A DNA stretch of 64,000 nt from Bacillus sp. FJAT-26390 (GTDB taxonomy: Bacteria > Bacillota > Bacilli > Paenibacillales > Paenibacillaceae), in the NCBI RefSeq assembly GCF_001682865.1, contig NZ_MAQX01000022.1:310001-374000 (forward strand), in the 5' to 3' direction. How positions within the stretch are numbered: position 1 is the first letter of the stretch; each line of letters begins with the position of its first letter. This document shows positions 38,541 through 47,176 of the stretch, piece by piece. The translations under genes and the position numbers were made by a program. The notes under the pieces are model-generated. The model was not told the origin of the DNA and searched no databases. It worked only from the letters and a program-made list of their open reading frames with translations.

Positions 38541-38580
38541 ATTCTATCAAAATATCAAAAAAAATGATATACTTCTACAA
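38541..38580 (+). promoter_or_regulatory. Promoter of the kinase-like gene, copy of the 29509-29548 element
   Basis: A 40-bp block of the same length and with the same ends as the one before the second histidine kinase, including extended -10 TGATATACT (TATACT at 38568-38573). The first transcribed bases would fall close to the ribosome-binding site of the gene at 38604. Confidence 0.55.
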
Positions 38581-38603
38581 AAAAATAGTGGAGGGTTTTC
38601 CGT

Positions 38604-39212
38604 TTGCAAAAGTTGGTTTTTTTCGTGGGTGTAGCAGGCACAGGCAAGACGACAGTAGCTAGAAGGCTAGCGGATCGCATTCCAGCAGCTTTTCTTGATC
38701 GCGATACGATTGGCGGAAGGTTTGTAGAGGCGATCTTGGAGATGAATGGCTTTGATAAACGAGATCGGGATTCCGAGTATTATAAAAAGCATTTGCGTGA
38801 TTTGGAATACGACACGGCGAAGGATGTCTGCATTGAAAATCTTGCGGCTGGACAAAACGTGTTTATGATTTCTCCCTTTACGGCAGAGCTGAAGAACAAG
38901 CAATGGATCGAGGATGTGCTTGCAGCAGCTGGACGAACGAAGCAGGAAGTAGACGTTAAGGTGGTTGTTGTCACGCTTCTTGATATGGAGCTGCAAAAGA
39001 ACCGTATCGTCGGCCGTCAAACCGAGCGCGATCAGTGGAAGCTGAACAATTGGGGCGACTTTGAGAAGCGGATCGAATTCGTGCCGCAAATCAATTGGGA
39101 CATTCCAAGCAGTTCGGTTCTCGTATTTGACAACAGCGAAGAGCTGACGGATGAGAAAGCAGAGCACTTATTCCAATTTGTAAATGAAAAGCAGACGACC
39201 TTGTCGGTTTAA
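38604..39212 (+). CDS. P-loop NTPase of the small-molecule kinase type
   Basis: 202 residues. A Walker A motif sits at the very N-terminus (FFVGVAGTGKTTVARRLA), followed by FLDRDTIGG, and a possible lid region in KNRIVGRQTERDQWKLNNW. The pattern resembles AAA_33-type or gluconate-kinase-like P-loop kinases; no substrate can be named. It starts with TTG at 38604, with GGAGGG about 9 nt upstream. It stands alone between two terminators and shares its promoter block with the sugar-sensing operon 9 kb upstream, which may link its expression to that system. Confidence 0.8.
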   Translation: MQKLVFFVGVAGTGKTTVARRLADRIPAAFLDRDTIGGRFVEAILEMNGFDKRDRDSEYYKKHLRDLEYDTAKDVCIENLAAGQNVFMISPFTAELKNKQWIEDVLAAAGRTKQEVDVKVVVVTLLDMELQKNRIVGRQTERDQWKLNNWGDFEKRIEFVPQINWDIPSSSVLVFDNSEELTDEKAEHLFQFVNEKQTTLSV

Positions 39213-39236
39213 TGCTTTTTTTTGTGTGAAAATCGT

Positions 39237-39282
39237 AAAGGCGGCTTCATGCGGTTATTAACCGGTGAAACCGCCTTTTTGT
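39237..39282. terminator. Bidirectional terminator between the kinase-like and LysR genes
   Basis: AAAGGCGGCTTCAT (39237-39250) pairs with the region ending ACCGCCTTTTT (to 39280), with an inner GCGGTTA/TAACCGG stem. It serves two convergent genes. Confidence 0.7.
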
Positions 39283-39304
39283 GCGCGAGGAGCCTGGAGC
39301 TCGT

Positions 39305-40198
39305 TCAATTCGCTGCAAAATAAGCTTTTAAATGTTGGATGAGCGCCTTGTCTGCCGCTTTTGGCTCGCGAGATTTGTGCGTAATGACGCCATGCGTAAG
39401 CGTAAGCTCCCTATCGTAGGGGAGCGAGAGCAGCGCGCCTGCGGCAATTTCCCGCGCGACGTTGGATTCGGGCACGAAAGCGATTCCCATGCCGCAGCTG
39501 ACGGTCTGCTTAATCAGCTCGACGCTCGGAAAGGACAATTGATCGGCAAGCTCCACATCGGCGTCACGCAGCACATCACGGCCGTATGCGTGGTAGATGC
39601 ACTGCTCTCCAAAGCTGATGAAGGCAGAATCGTATAATGACCGCCAGCCCTGCTGCTCGAAGCGCTCGCGGAGGGCAGGGGCACAGACCAGCGCCAGCTT
39701 CTCTTCGAGCAGCGGAGTAAATAGAAGGTCATCGCGTTCAGGCGGCTTAGGGACGATTCCGAGGTCGGCGCGGTGATTGGCTACCTGATCGGCAACCTCA
39801 TGCATAAGCCCCGGCGTCAAATGAAGCTTGATCTTCGTGAACTGCTTAAGAAAGCCGGTTAGAAAAAATGGCAGATGCGACACCGCAAACGACTCGAGTG
39901 CGCCTAGCCGGACGATGCCGGAAGGGCTGTCCGTATCCGTAAGCGCGTCCTGCAGCGACTGTCCGAGCTGGATGAACTGGTAGGCAAAAGGCGCGAGCTG
40001 CAAGCCGGCTTCCGTCGGCTCAACGCCGCGCGGCAATCGGTGAAACAGCTTCTTCCCGCTGGTCAGCTCCAAATGCCGTACATGCGCGGTTACGGTCGAT
40101 TGCACATAACCAAGGCGCTCCGCTGCCCGGCTAAAGCTTTTTTCCTCCAGCACGGCAGCAAAAGTAACGAAGAAACGTCCTTCCCATGATTCGAGCAT
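39305..40198 (-). CDS. LysR-family transcriptional regulator
   Basis: 297 residues. N-terminal winged helix-turn-helix (FFVTFAAVLEEKSFSRAAERLGYVQSTVTAHVRHLE) and a C-terminal LysR substrate-binding domain (about residues 90-297). The ATG at 40198 follows AAAGGAGG with 8 nt spacing. It is divergent from the HPP-family gene with a 117-bp gap, the standard layout for a LysR protein controlling its neighbour. Effector unknown. Confidence 0.93.
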   Translation of the reverse strand: MLESWEGRFFVTFAAVLEEKSFSRAAERLGYVQSTVTAHVRHLELTSGKKLFHRLPRGVEPTEAGLQLAPFAYQFIQLGQSLQDALTDTDSPSGIVRLGALESFAVSHLPFFLTGFLKQFTKIKLHLTPGLMHEVADQVANHRADLGIVPKPPERDDLLFTPLLEEKLALVCAPALRERFEQQGWRSLYDSAFISFGEQCIYHAYGRDVLRDADVELADQLSFPSVELIKQTVSCGMGIAFVPESNVAREIAAGALLSLPYDRELTLTHGVITHKSREPKAADKALIQHLKAYFAAN

Positions 40199-40315
40199 AT
40201 CGCGGGCCTCCTTTGGTATCGATAATTGAAATAGATATCATCGAAAACATTCAATATTCAAATAGGTAGCCTTATGTTAGCATGAAATCGAATCAAGTGA
40301 AACGAGGTGCACAAT

Positions 40316-40780
40316 ATGTTGAGAAAAATAAGCTGGAAGCCTCTGGCGGCAGCCGTAGGAGGAACGGCAGTGATTGCGCTGCTGCTGCTCCTGGGCGATG
40401 CGGTGTCCGTAACGCTGCTGATGGCTCCTTTTGGCGCAAGCTGCGTGATTGCTTTCGCTTTGCCGGAGAGCCCGCTTGCGAAGCCTAGGAGCATTGTAGG
40501 AGGGCATCTCATAAGCACGGGAGTAGGCCTTGCAATGCTCCAACTATTCGGGACGTCGACATGGTCTCTGGCTCTCTCCGTCGGGCTAGCGATCCTTCTG
40601 ATGCAATATACGAAAACCGTCCATCCACCCGCAGGCGCTGATCCGCTCGTCGTCATTATAAGCGGGGCAAGCTGGTCGTTTTTGATCACGCCGGTACTGC
40701 TGGGAGCGGTCATCATCGCGCTAGCCGCTTATGTTTACCGCAGGATGCTGGCAGCTAAGCCGGCCGCCGAGAGGCAATGA
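40316..40780 (+). CDS. HPP-family membrane protein
   Basis: 154 residues with about four membrane helices (AAVGGTAVIALLLLLGDAVSV, LLMAPFGASCVIAFALP, LALSVGLAILLMQYTKT, FLITPVLLGAVIIALAAYV) and the name-giving motif TVHPPAGADPL. The family is uncharacterised in most bacteria; some plant and cyanobacterial members have been linked to nitrite transport. The ATG at 40316 is chosen for GAGGTG 6-7 nt upstream; a GTG at 40307 would overlap that site. Likely controlled by the divergent LysR protein. Confidence 0.88.
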   Translation: MLRKISWKPLAAAVGGTAVIALLLLLGDAVSVTLLMAPFGASCVIAFALPESPLAKPRSIVGGHLISTGVGLAMLQLFGTSTWSLALSVGLAILLMQYTKTVHPPAGADPLVVIISGASWSFLITPVLLGAVIIALAAYVYRRMLAAKPAAERQ

Positions 40781-40782
40781 TA

Positions 40783-40815
40783 ATAAGGCTGCTCCGGGGA
40801 GCAGCCTTATTTTTG
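40783..40815 (+). terminator. Rho-independent terminator after the HPP-family gene
   Basis: ATAAGGCTGCTCC (40783-40795) pairs with GGAGCAGCCTTAT (40798-40810) around a 2-nt gap that would open into a small loop, followed by a T run. Confidence 0.85.
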
Positions 40816-40824
40816 TTTTAACCA

Positions 40825-40862
40825 TAAAAAACCCTCCAACACTTTGCAGTATTTGGAGGGTT
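40825..40862 (-). terminator. Rho-independent terminator of the tRNA-Arg gene
   Basis: On the minus strand AACCCTCCAA (40862-40853) pairs with TTGGAGGGTT (40839-40830) and is followed by a run of T (40830-40825). Confidence 0.8.
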
Positions 40863-40886
40863 TGTGCGTTTGATTATTTAATTGAA

Positions 40887-40963
<77 letters not shown>

Positions 40964-41202
40964 ACAAGCAATAATATACCACATGTTATTATTTTATTGC
41001 AAGCACATTTTTTAAATCATCGGTAATTTATTCTAATATTTGCTTTATGCGCTCCCTTGATGCTACATTTGTTTTTTCTTTTGCCCGTACATGTTATAAT
41101 CGTACGCAAGATTGAACGAATGAACAAACGGCATGACCATAAGGCGGTGTTATCATTACAACTCCCAATGACACACAAGGCGACAACAAGGATAACGTTT
41201 AC

Positions 41203-42108
41203 TTGTTCCCTAGCATGCTGGACCATTATCAGGTACAGTTAACCCGTATGCTAGAAGCGGAGCAATACGGGGAGGCCAAGGAGTTGCTGCGCTTTTTGCT
41301 GCAATGCCAAGGCGAGGATGCGCGTCATTATGAAGAGTGGGACAGTCTTCTGACATGGCTCGACATGGCTTTCCCTGAAGACGGCATTGGTGAAGAAGGC
41401 TCAGTTTATGTATTAGCCAAGCGAGAGAAGGAAGAGGATGAGGCGACCATGCGCGAGCAGCTTCTGAACCCTCCCGACCAAGACGAGGCTTATATCAACC
41501 AAGTGCTCTACATCATGCAAAATCATCCGATGATCGATCAGCAGATTCTTGCCCTTGAACGCGCTGCCTATATTCAATCTCCGGATATGGACGAATCGAT
41601 CAAGACATGGCTCGCAACTGAGCCGGTTCACCCGGTCGTTCAATTTAAGGCGCTTCAATGCTTGCGAAAGCGAGGAGCAACAGGGTCGCTGACAATCGAG
41701 AGATTAGGGGAGACCGTGGAATTCGAGCTGGATGTTACGCCACTATCGATGGACGATTTTCCATCGCCGGTTATTCGGATTTTAGAGCGGACGGAGCAGG
41801 TTGCCGAGGTTGATGATCCAACATTGCCGCATTTTGCCAGAGAGCTTTGGAAGGAAAGTTTGCAATTTTTGTATGGTACGGCTGCTTATCATTGGATGCT
41901 GAGAGAAGACGAGGATACGGTCGATTATTTTGCGGCTGCGCTGCATTTAACGCTGCTTCTTACGGTTTACGGCTCGGCGAACGATGACGATATTCGTGAT
42001 ACATACGGCATTACCGAAGGTTTGAGATTCCGTTATGAGCAAGCATGCAAGGCACTGCGGCAGGTTGCGGTGCTTCAGCAATCGGGGGAAGATGAACCAG
42101 AGTCTTGA
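41203..42108 (+). CDS. ysoA: YsoA-like TPR-type protein upstream of tig
   Basis: 301 residues, acidic and soluble. The N-terminal segment (MLEAEQYGEAKELLRFLLQCQ) and later helical stretches fit a TPR-like protein, and the position just before trigger factor matches ysoA in Bacillus subtilis. A central piece (VQFKALQCLRKRGATGSLTIERLGETVEFEL) is distinctive. Function unknown. The TTG at 41203 is preferred because AAGGAT lies 9 nt upstream; ATG 41215 has no such site. The tig promoter's -35 overlaps its stop codon. Confidence 0.8.
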   Translation: MFPSMLDHYQVQLTRMLEAEQYGEAKELLRFLLQCQGEDARHYEEWDSLLTWLDMAFPEDGIGEEGSVYVLAKREKEEDEATMREQLLNPPDQDEAYINQVLYIMQNHPMIDQQILALERAAYIQSPDMDESIKTWLATEPVHPVVQFKALQCLRKRGATGSLTIERLGETVEFELDVTPLSMDDFPSPVIRILERTEQVAEVDDPTLPHFARELWKESLQFLYGTAAYHWMLREDEDTVDYFAAALHLTLLLTVYGSANDDDIRDTYGITEGLRFRYEQACKALRQVAVLQQSGEDEPES

Positions 42109-42133
42109 TAATCTGGCCCAGCTTGTTTATAAT
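42105..42133 (+). promoter_or_regulatory. Sigma-A promoter of tig
   Basis: TTGATA at 42105-42110, 17-nt spacer, TATAAT at 42128-42133. Near-consensus; it lies 64 bp before the tig start and overlaps the ysoA-like stop codon. Confidence 0.8.
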
Positions 42134-42196
42134 AGAATGGTTTATGAAACGTGACTACTACTGATGCATGAGCATTTTCGGAGGGGAAGGCATAAA

Positions 42197-43486
42197 ATGA
42201 AAGCAACTTGGGAAAAAATAGACAAGAACATCGTATCGATCGACGTGGAGGTTGAAGCGGAGAAGGTAGCGGGTGCTCTTGATCAAGCGTTCAAAAAAGT
42301 GGTTCAAAAAGTAAACGTACCTGGATTCCGTAAAGGTAAAGTGCCGCGCGGCATTTTCGAATCCCGTTTTGGAATTGAAAGCCTGTACCAGGATGCTATT
42401 GACATCCTGCTGCCAGACGCTTATTCCGATGCAGTAAAAGAACATAATCTTGAGCCGGTTGACCGTCCTGAGATCGATGTTGAGCAATTCGCAAAAGGCG
42501 AAACATTCAAATTCAAAGCAAAAGTTATCGTTAAGCCAGAAGTAACGCTTGGCGAATACAAAGGCTTGGAAGTTGAAGCGGTTGTTTCCGAAGTTACGGA
42601 AGAGGAAGTTGCGGCTGAGCTTGAGCGTCTGCAACAGCGTCATGCCGAGCTTTCTGTTGTTGAAGAAGGCGCTGCAGAAAACGGCGACATCACCGTTCTT
42701 GACTTCGACGGCTATGTAGACGGCGAAGCATTCGAAGGCGGAGCAGGCGAGCGTTATTCGCTTGAGCTAGGCTCGAATTCCTTCATCCCAGGCTTCGAAG
42801 ATCAAGTGGTTGGCATGCAAATCGGCGATTTCAAGGACGTTGAAGTAACGTTCCCCGAGAGCTACCACGCTGAGCACCTTGCAGGCAAGCCAGCTGTGTT
42901 CAAAGTGAAATTGCATGAAATCAAACGCAAAAGCCTTCCGGCTCTTGACGATGAGTTTGCTAAAGACGTTAGCGAGTTCGACACGCTTGAAGAGTACAAG
43001 CAGGATCTCACAAGCAAACTGAAAGAGCGCAAGGATCAAGAAGGCGAGCAAGCGCGTGAGCTAGCTGTTATTGACAAAGCTACTGCAGCTGCTGATGTTG
43101 AAATCCCTGAAGCGATGATCGTTACGGAAACGGATTACATGATCAAGGATTTCGAAAACCGTCTTAAAGCGCAAGGCATGAACATGGAGCTTTACTTCCA
43201 GTTCTCCGGCCAAAACGAATCCGTTCTTCGCGAGCAAATGAAAAGCGATGCTGAGAAGCGCGTTCGCAACAACCTTGTGCTTGATGCAATCGCTAAAGCA
43301 GAAGGCATTACTGCAAACGATGAGGATCTGAACGAAGAGCTTGAGAAGCTGTCCAAAGCTTACAACCGTCCTTCCGAAGAGCTTCGCGACATTTTCGAGA
43401 AAAACGGCAACCTAGGCAGCATCCAAGAAGATATTTCTCTTCGCAAAACAATCAAGTTCTTGCTTGATAACAGCAAAACGGTTTAA
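42197..43486 (+). CDS. tig: Trigger factor, ribosome-associated chaperone
   Basis: 429 residues. N-terminal ribosome-binding domain with the signature GFRKGKVPR (about residues 44-52), a middle FKBP-type peptidyl-prolyl isomerase domain (about 150-245, NGDITVLDFDGYVDGEAFEGG to IPGFEDQVVGM), and a C-terminal helical chaperone domain. It binds the ribosome exit tunnel and folds new chains. The ATG at 42197 follows GAGGGGAAGG; an upstream in-frame ATG at 42164 lacks such a site. Codon use is strongly biased, consistent with high expression. It has its own promoter and terminator. Confidence 0.97.
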   Translation: MKATWEKIDKNIVSIDVEVEAEKVAGALDQAFKKVVQKVNVPGFRKGKVPRGIFESRFGIESLYQDAIDILLPDAYSDAVKEHNLEPVDRPEIDVEQFAKGETFKFKAKVIVKPEVTLGEYKGLEVEAVVSEVTEEEVAAELERLQQRHAELSVVEEGAAENGDITVLDFDGYVDGEAFEGGAGERYSLELGSNSFIPGFEDQVVGMQIGDFKDVEVTFPESYHAEHLAGKPAVFKVKLHEIKRKSLPALDDEFAKDVSEFDTLEEYKQDLTSKLKERKDQEGEQARELAVIDKATAAADVEIPEAMIVTETDYMIKDFENRLKAQGMNMELYFQFSGQNESVLREQMKSDAEKRVRNNLVLDAIAKAEGITANDEDLNEELEKLSKAYNRPSEELRDIFEKNGNLGSIQEDISLRKTIKFLLDNSKTV

Positions 43487-43528
43487 TAGATCACATAAGC
43501 AAAATTAAATAAACGGTTTGTCTCAAGG

Positions 43529-43559
43529 TAAGGCACGTCATTGGTACGTGCCTTATTTT
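43529..43559 (+). terminator. Rho-independent terminator after tig
   Basis: TAAGGCACGT (43529-43538) pairs perfectly with ACGTGCCTTA (43546-43555) with a 7-nt loop, followed by TTTT. Confidence 0.85.
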
Positions 43560-43646
43560 GACCCTACATATGAAATTGTGCTGCCCATGGAGGCTAATCT
43601 CCGTACATATCGAACGGCCGTCGTCGTATACTGTAGTATTGGAAAA

Positions 43647-43675
43647 ATGACATCATTACGATGACGTGTTACAAT
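43647..43675 (+). promoter_or_regulatory. clpP promoter with a dyad in its spacer
   Basis: ATGACA (43647-43652), 17-nt spacer, extended -10 TGTTACAAT (TACAAT at 43670-43675), 42 bp before the clpP start. A dyad ACATCAT-TACG-ATGACGT (43650-43667, one mismatch) covers the -35 end and spacer, where a repressor could act. No CtsR direct heptad repeat was found. Confidence 0.65.
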
Positions 43676-43716
43676 AAGTAAGTAACCAAAGTCATAAACG
43701 AAAAGAGGTTGGTCGC

Positions 43717-44310
43717 ATGAATCTGGTACCGATCGTAGTCGAACAAACAAATCGCGGGGAACGTTCTTACGATATTTACTCCCGTTTGCTGAAGGACCGC
43801 ATTATTTTCCTTGGGAGCGCAATCGATGATGATGTAGCAAACTCCATCATTGCACAGCTGCTGTTTCTGGCGGCCGACGATCCAGAGAAAGACATTCATC
43901 TGTACATTAACTCTCCCGGCGGCTCCGTGACTGCAGGAATGGGTATATTTGATACGATGCAATATATTAAGCCTGAGGTGTCCACGATTTGCATGGGCAT
44001 GGCAGCAAGCATGGGCTCGCTTCTTCTTACGGCGGGCGCGAAGGGCAAGCGTTTTGCGCTCCCTAACGCAGAAGTGATGATTCACCAGCCGCTTGGCGGC
44101 GTTCGCGGTCAAGCTTCTGATATCAAAATTCATGCGGATTGGATTTTGAAAACAAAACAAAAGCTGAATCAAATTTATGTAGATCGCACCGGACAGCCTT
44201 ATGAGAAAATCGACCGCGATACCGACCGTGACAATTTCATGAGCGCGGAAGAGGCTCTTGCCTACGGTTTGATTGACAAGGTGATTACAGCACCGGTATC
44301 GACGATTTAA
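43717..44310 (+). CDS. clpP: ATP-dependent Clp protease proteolytic subunit
   Basis: 197 residues, the serine peptidase that forms the degradation chamber used with ClpX and other Clp ATPases. The catalytic triad is intact at the canonical numbers: Ser98 in MAASMGS, His123 in MIHQPLGG and Asp172 in DRDTDRDNF. The oxyanion-loop sequence NSPGGSV (65-71) and the N-terminal LVPIVVEQ axial-loop region are also present. The ATG at 43717 follows AAAGAGGTTGGTCGC. clpX follows after 16 bp, so the two subunits are made together. In Bacillus subtilis clpP lies elsewhere. Confidence 0.98.
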   Translation: MNLVPIVVEQTNRGERSYDIYSRLLKDRIIFLGSAIDDDVANSIIAQLLFLAADDPEKDIHLYINSPGGSVTAGMGIFDTMQYIKPEVSTICMGMAASMGSLLLTAGAKGKRFALPNAEVMIHQPLGGVRGQASDIKIHADWILKTKQKLNQIYVDRTGQPYEKIDRDTDRDNFMSAEEALAYGLIDKVITAPVSTI

Positions 44311-44326
44311 TCGAAGGGGTGATTAC

Positions 44327-45583
44327 ATGTTTAAATTCAACGACGAAAAAGGCCAGTTGAAATGTTCGTTCTGCGGCAAGTCGCAGGATCAAGTACGTAA
44401 ATTGGTTGCCGGTCCCGGCGTCTATATATGCGATGAGTGCATCGAGTTGTGTACCGAAATTGTTGAGGAAGAACTCGGCAATGAGGAAGAGCTTGATCTT
44501 AAAGATATTCCGAAACCGAAAGATATCCGGGCTATTCTGGATTCTTATGTCATCGGCCAAGAGTTTGCCAAAAAATCGTTGTCTGTAGCGGTATACAACC
44601 ATTACAAACGGATTAATTCCGGAAGCAAAATTGAAGACGTCGAATTGCAGAAGAGCAACATTTTGCTGCTGGGTCCTACGGGCTCCGGTAAAACGCTGCT
44701 TGCGCAAACGATGGCTAAAATTTTGAACGTTCCTTTTGCCATTGCAGACGCAACTTCGCTTACGGAAGCGGGTTATGTCGGCGAGGACGTCGAGAACATT
44801 TTGCTTAAGCTCATTCAGGCTGCCGACTATGATGTGGAAAAAGCGGAACGCGGCATCATCTATATCGATGAGATCGATAAAGTGGCACGCAAATCCGAAA
44901 ACCCATCCATTACGCGCGACGTGTCGGGCGAGGGCGTTCAACAAGCGCTTCTGAAAATTTTGGAGGGTACGGTTGCATCCGTTCCGCCGCAAGGTGGACG
45001 CAAGCATCCTCATCAAGAGTTTATCCAAATCGATACAACGAACATTTTGTTCATTTGCGGCGGCGCGTTCGACGGGCTGGAGTCTTTGATCAAACGTCGT
45101 ATCGGCAAGAAAGTGATCGGCTTCAGCTCCACAGGCGAATTGCAGAAGGATCTTAAAGCAGGCGAATACCTAACGATGGTATTGCCTGAGGATCTGCTCA
45201 AATTCGGTCTTATTCCGGAGTTTGTCGGTCGTCTTCCGATCATTTCTACGCTTGAGCCGCTTGATGAGCCGGCACTCGTTCGGATTTTGTCCGAACCAAA
45301 AAATGCCCTCGTGAAGCAGTATCAAAAGCTGCTTGAAATGGACAACGTGAAGCTTGATTTCGAACCGGCTGCCCTTGATGCAATCGCGAAGGAAGCGATC
45401 AAGCGCAACACTGGCGCCCGCGGCTTGCGAGCGATTATCGAGAGCATCATGCTGGAAGTCATGTACGAGGTGCCATCACGCGATGACCTAAGTACTTGCC
45501 TCATCACGGAACAAACCGTTCAAGAAAAAATTATGCCGGAACTTACGGCTAAGAAGACTAAGAAAAAAGAAGAGAGCGCGTAA
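44327..45583 (+). CDS. clpX: ClpX, ATPase subunit of ClpXP
   Basis: 418 residues. N-terminal zinc-binding domain with four Cys ([10 protein letters not shown] and CDECIELC), AAA+ module with Walker [13 protein letters not shown] (about residues 112-123), Walker [10 protein letters not shown], pore loop GYVGEDVE, sensor and arginine motifs ([12 protein letters not shown]), and the IGF-type loop that docks on ClpP (KKVIGFSS). It unfolds tagged substrates and feeds ClpP. ATG at 44327 after AAGGGGTGATTAC. Length is normal. Confidence 0.98.
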   Translation: MFKFNDEKGQLKCSFCGKSQDQVRKLVAGPGVYICDECIELCTEIVEEELGNEEELDLKDIPKPKDIRAILDSYVIGQEFAKKSLSVAVYNHYKRINSGSKIEDVELQKSNILLLGPTGSGKTLLAQTMAKILNVPFAIADATSLTEAGYVGEDVENILLKLIQAADYDVEKAERGIIYIDEIDKVARKSENPSITRDVSGEGVQQALLKILEGTVASVPPQGGRKHPHQEFIQIDTTNILFICGGAFDGLESLIKRRIGKKVIGFSSTGELQKDLKAGEYLTMVLPEDLLKFGLIPEFVGRLPIISTLEPLDEPALVRILSEPKNALVKQYQKLLEMDNVKLDFEPAALDAIAKEAIKRNTGARGLRAIIESIMLEVMYEVPSRDDLSTCLITEQTVQEKIMPELTAKKTKKKEESA

Positions 45584-45594
45584 TCTAGCGTTCG

Positions 45595-45749
45595 AATATA
45601 AGAAGCTATAAGTTTAGGCTTATAACTTAGCTTATATTTCACCGCGAAACGAGCTTTAGCCGCCACTTGACGGCTAAAGTCGTTTACGCTTGACTACCGT
45701 CATTGTTTCCACCCAGCCGTGCGGCTTTTTGCCGCCAGTCAAAGGGTGG
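45595..45749 (+). promoter_or_regulatory. Structured region between clpX and ispG (three successive hairpins)
   Basis: Three elements in 195 bp. (a) AATATAAG (45595-45602) with CTTATATT (45631-45638), with competing inner pairings such as ATAAG/CTTAT. (b) A 15-bp stem with one bulged base: 45647-45652 and 45654-45662 against 45671-45679 and 45680-45685. (c) CCACCC (45709-45714) with GGGTGG (45744-45749), enclosing GCGGC-TTTTT-GCCGC (45721-45735). None is followed by a clear T run, so these look more like a leader or processing region than a terminator. Confidence 0.5.
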
Positions 45750-45778
45750 ACTTTGCCGTTCATGGGAGAGATAAGCTT

Positions 45779-46888
45779 ATGTACTTACGTCAAGATACGG
45801 TACCGGTTAAGGTCGGCAATCTAACGATTGGCGGCAGCAACGAAGTGATTATTCAGAGCATGTGTACGACCAAGACTGCTGACGTAGAAGCGACTGTCGC
45901 TGAAATATTGGGACTTGAGGAAGCGGGCTGCCAGCTTGTCCGCGTTACCGTCAATAACAAGGAAGCGGCAGAAGCGATTAAAGAGATTAAGAAACGGATT
46001 CATATTCCGCTTGTTGCGGACATTCATTTTGATTATCGTTTGGCGCTTCTTGCTATCGAGAACGGCATCGACAAGGTTCGGATTAATCCGGGCAACATCG
46101 GCCGCCGGGAACGGGTAGAGGCGGTCGTAAAGGCGTGCAAGGAAAAAGGCATTCCGATTCGGATAGGCGTTAACGCCGGTTCGCTGGAAAATCATCTGCT
46201 TGAGAAGTACGGTTACCCGACTCCTGAAGCGATGGTAGAGAGCGCGCTTTTCCATATCGGTATTTTGGAAGAGCTTGATTTCCACGATATTATCGTTTCG
46301 TTGAAAGCGTCCGATGTGCCGATGGCGATCGCTGCCTACTCCATGGCCGCTAAGGTAATCAAATATCCGCTTCACCTTGGCATTACGGAAGCGGGTACGC
46401 TGCATACGGGCACGATCAAGAGCTCGGCAGGTATCGGTGCGCTGCTGGCGCTTGGTATCGGCAACACGCTTAGAATCAGCCTCAGCGCGGACACCGTTGA
46501 AGAGGTTAAGGTAGCTCGCGAGCTGCTCAAAACTTTCGGACTCATTACGAATGCTGCAACGCTTGTATCCTGTCCGACCTGCGGCCGATTGGATATCGAT
46601 TTGTTTTCAATCGCCAATGAGGTAGAGGACTATATTTCAAAAATTAAAGTACCGATTAAAGTATCTGTGTTAGGCTGTGCGGTTAACGGTCCCGGCGAGG
46701 CGCGCGAAGCGGATATCGGCATTGCGGGAGCTAGGGGCGAAGGCATGCTTTTCCGTTACGGAGAGCTGATTCGCAAGGTGCCTGAGGCTGAACTGCTAAA
46801 CGAGCTGAAGAAGGAAATCGACGAAATCGTACGCGTGTTTGAAGCGACTGGCGAAATTCCAGGTCGGAAGCATCATGCGCCGGCTTAA
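45779..46888 (+). CDS. ispG: 4-hydroxy-3-methylbut-2-enyl diphosphate synthase (IspG/GcpE)
   Basis: 369 residues. It converts 2-C-methylerythritol 2,4-cyclodiphosphate to HMBPP in the MEP isoprenoid pathway. Features: TIM-barrel start ([24 protein letters not shown]), RINPGNIG, and C-terminal [4Fe-4S] ligands in SCPTCGR and [14 protein letters not shown]. The ATG at 45779 is chosen for GGGAGAG about 9 nt upstream and the conserved [13 protein letters not shown] start; an in-frame upstream start at 45719 would translate the leader hairpin. It sits between clpX and lonB, a place it does not occupy in Bacillus subtilis. Confidence 0.97.
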   Translation: MYLRQDTVPVKVGNLTIGGSNEVIIQSMCTTKTADVEATVAEILGLEEAGCQLVRVTVNNKEAAEAIKEIKKRIHIPLVADIHFDYRLALLAIENGIDKVRINPGNIGRRERVEAVVKACKEKGIPIRIGVNAGSLENHLLEKYGYPTPEAMVESALFHIGILEELDFHDIIVSLKASDVPMAIAAYSMAAKVIKYPLHLGITEAGTLHTGTIKSSAGIGALLALGIGNTLRISLSADTVEEVKVARELLKTFGLITNAATLVSCPTCGRLDIDLFSIANEVEDYISKIKVPIKVSVLGCAVNGPGEAREADIGIAGARGEGMLFRYGELIRKVPEAELLNELKKEIDEIVRVFEATGEIPGRKHHAPA

Positions 46889-46896
46889 TCCCGATT

Positions 46897-46944
46897 AAGA
46901 GGCTTATTTACGTCATCTAATGACGCGAATAAGTCTCTTTTTTT
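46897..46944 (+). terminator. Rho-independent terminator after ispG
   Basis: AAGAGGCTTATT (46897-46908) pairs with AATAAGTCTCTT (ending 46939) with small internal defects, inner ACGTCAT/TGACG, followed by a T run to 46944. Confidence 0.8.
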
Positions 46945-47176
46945 GCAATAAATGCGCTAAAAAGTTGCTCATAAACAAATTGAACTGACGACCTCTCTGG
47001 GCTTGCCGTGCTAATTTTGCGATCGCGCGAAAAATAACGGCGTTAACGGTTATTACCACTTCGTAGGGGCAATACTATCAAATACGCATGCTTATTACGG
47101 ATAGGTTGCTTATTTGAATATAAGCTTACTACTAAGACGGCATCAGCCGTTTGCGCTTGAGAGGAGCGGATTGCTA

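Noticed and set aside
43501..43716. CtsR operator before clpP
   Set aside because: Only one partial heptad (TTTGACC-like) could be seen; the required direct repeat is missing.
47030..47176. Sigma-F promoter of lonB
   Set aside because: Expected from Bacillus, but no convincing -35/-10 pair with correct spacing could be picked by eye.
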